This document shows, one piece after another, positions 63,895-64,000 of a stretch of DNA of 64,000 bases. How positions within the stretch are numbered: the first letter of the stretch is position 1; every line of letters begins with the position of its first letter. Source of the stretch: Patiriisocius sp047731265 (GTDB lineage: Bacteria > Bacteroidota > Bacteroidia > Flavobacteriales > Flavobacteriaceae); the NCBI RefSeq assembly GCF_047731265.1, contig NZ_CP159835.1, positions 3,723,055-3,787,054 on the forward strand. The letters run 5' to 3'. Under the pieces are notes generated by a model, which saw nothing but the letters and a program-made list of their open reading frames with translations, was not told where the DNA came from and did not search any database. The position numbers and the translations under genes were made by a program.

Positions 63895-64000
63895 ATTAAA
63901 TTTATTTAAAAAAGTACCACTTTTTGATTGTTATGAAATATTTTTAAGTATGCATAAAAAAAACTAGAAATTCAATACCCTAAACGTTTTTTTTTTCATT

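Overview
The window is low-G+C chromosomal DNA from a member of the Bacteroidota, almost certainly a Flavobacteriaceae. The signs are type IX secretion (T9SS) C-terminal sorting domains, a PorD/DUF4835 protein, an RprX/RprY-type two-component pair, a YbbR protein beside coaE, the atypical flavobacterial RNA polymerase omega, and the run fabI-recN-porD-coaBC-rpoZ-bamD-dapA. The genus cannot be read from the sequence. No tRNA, rRNA, CRISPR array, integrase or intact insertion sequence was seen.

Layout. 1-3.4 kb (+): the tail of a YggS-like gene, a DnaQ/GIY-YIG nuclease, a voltage-gated K+ channel with a zinc ribbon, and miaA, ending in a terminator shared with the opposite strand. 3.4-8.3 kb (-): response regulator, histidine kinase, coaE, ybbR and a family 2 glycosyltransferase. 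8.3-18.2 kb (-): two giant paralogous T9SS surface proteins (1510 and 1600 aa) in tandem. A decayed copy of the 5' end of the glycosyltransferase lies between them, so the whole block is a tandem duplication. 18.3-25.7 kb (-): core housekeeping genes from fabI to dapA and a DUF6913-like protein.

25.7-54.3 kb is a surface polysaccharide island. It has wza-like and wzc-like export genes (+) and, on the minus strand, a WecA/MraY-type initiating transferase, Wzx flippase, EpsG-type polymerase, several glycosyltransferases, a WbsX-like protein, an acyltransferase, a methyltransferase and a phosphatase-superfamily protein. It also holds a pseudaminic-acid-type nonulosonate cluster: pseC, an O/N-acyltransferase, pseF, a pseH-like gene, SDR, metallophosphoesterase, ATP-grasp, formyltransferase, PIG-L deacetylase and pseI. 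pseB and pseG are not in the window. The island sits between intact ligA and a decayed second copy of the ligA 3' end next to the DUF6913 gene, which suggests it was inserted into, or exchanged at, an ancestral ligA-DUF6913-dapA junction.

54.3-64 kb: ligA, a broken T9SS-sorted protein, a broken aquaporin, then LOG family protein, prmC and a GNAT gene (-), ribD, an EamA transporter and yigZ (+), and a thioesterase (-).

A striking general trait is gene decay. At least seven degraded genes are readable: a glycosyltransferase fragment, a ligA fragment, a Wzi-like outer-membrane barrel, a left-handed beta-helix acyltransferase, a small unidentified fragment, a T9SS protein and an aquaporin. Most of them flank or lie inside the variable surface loci.
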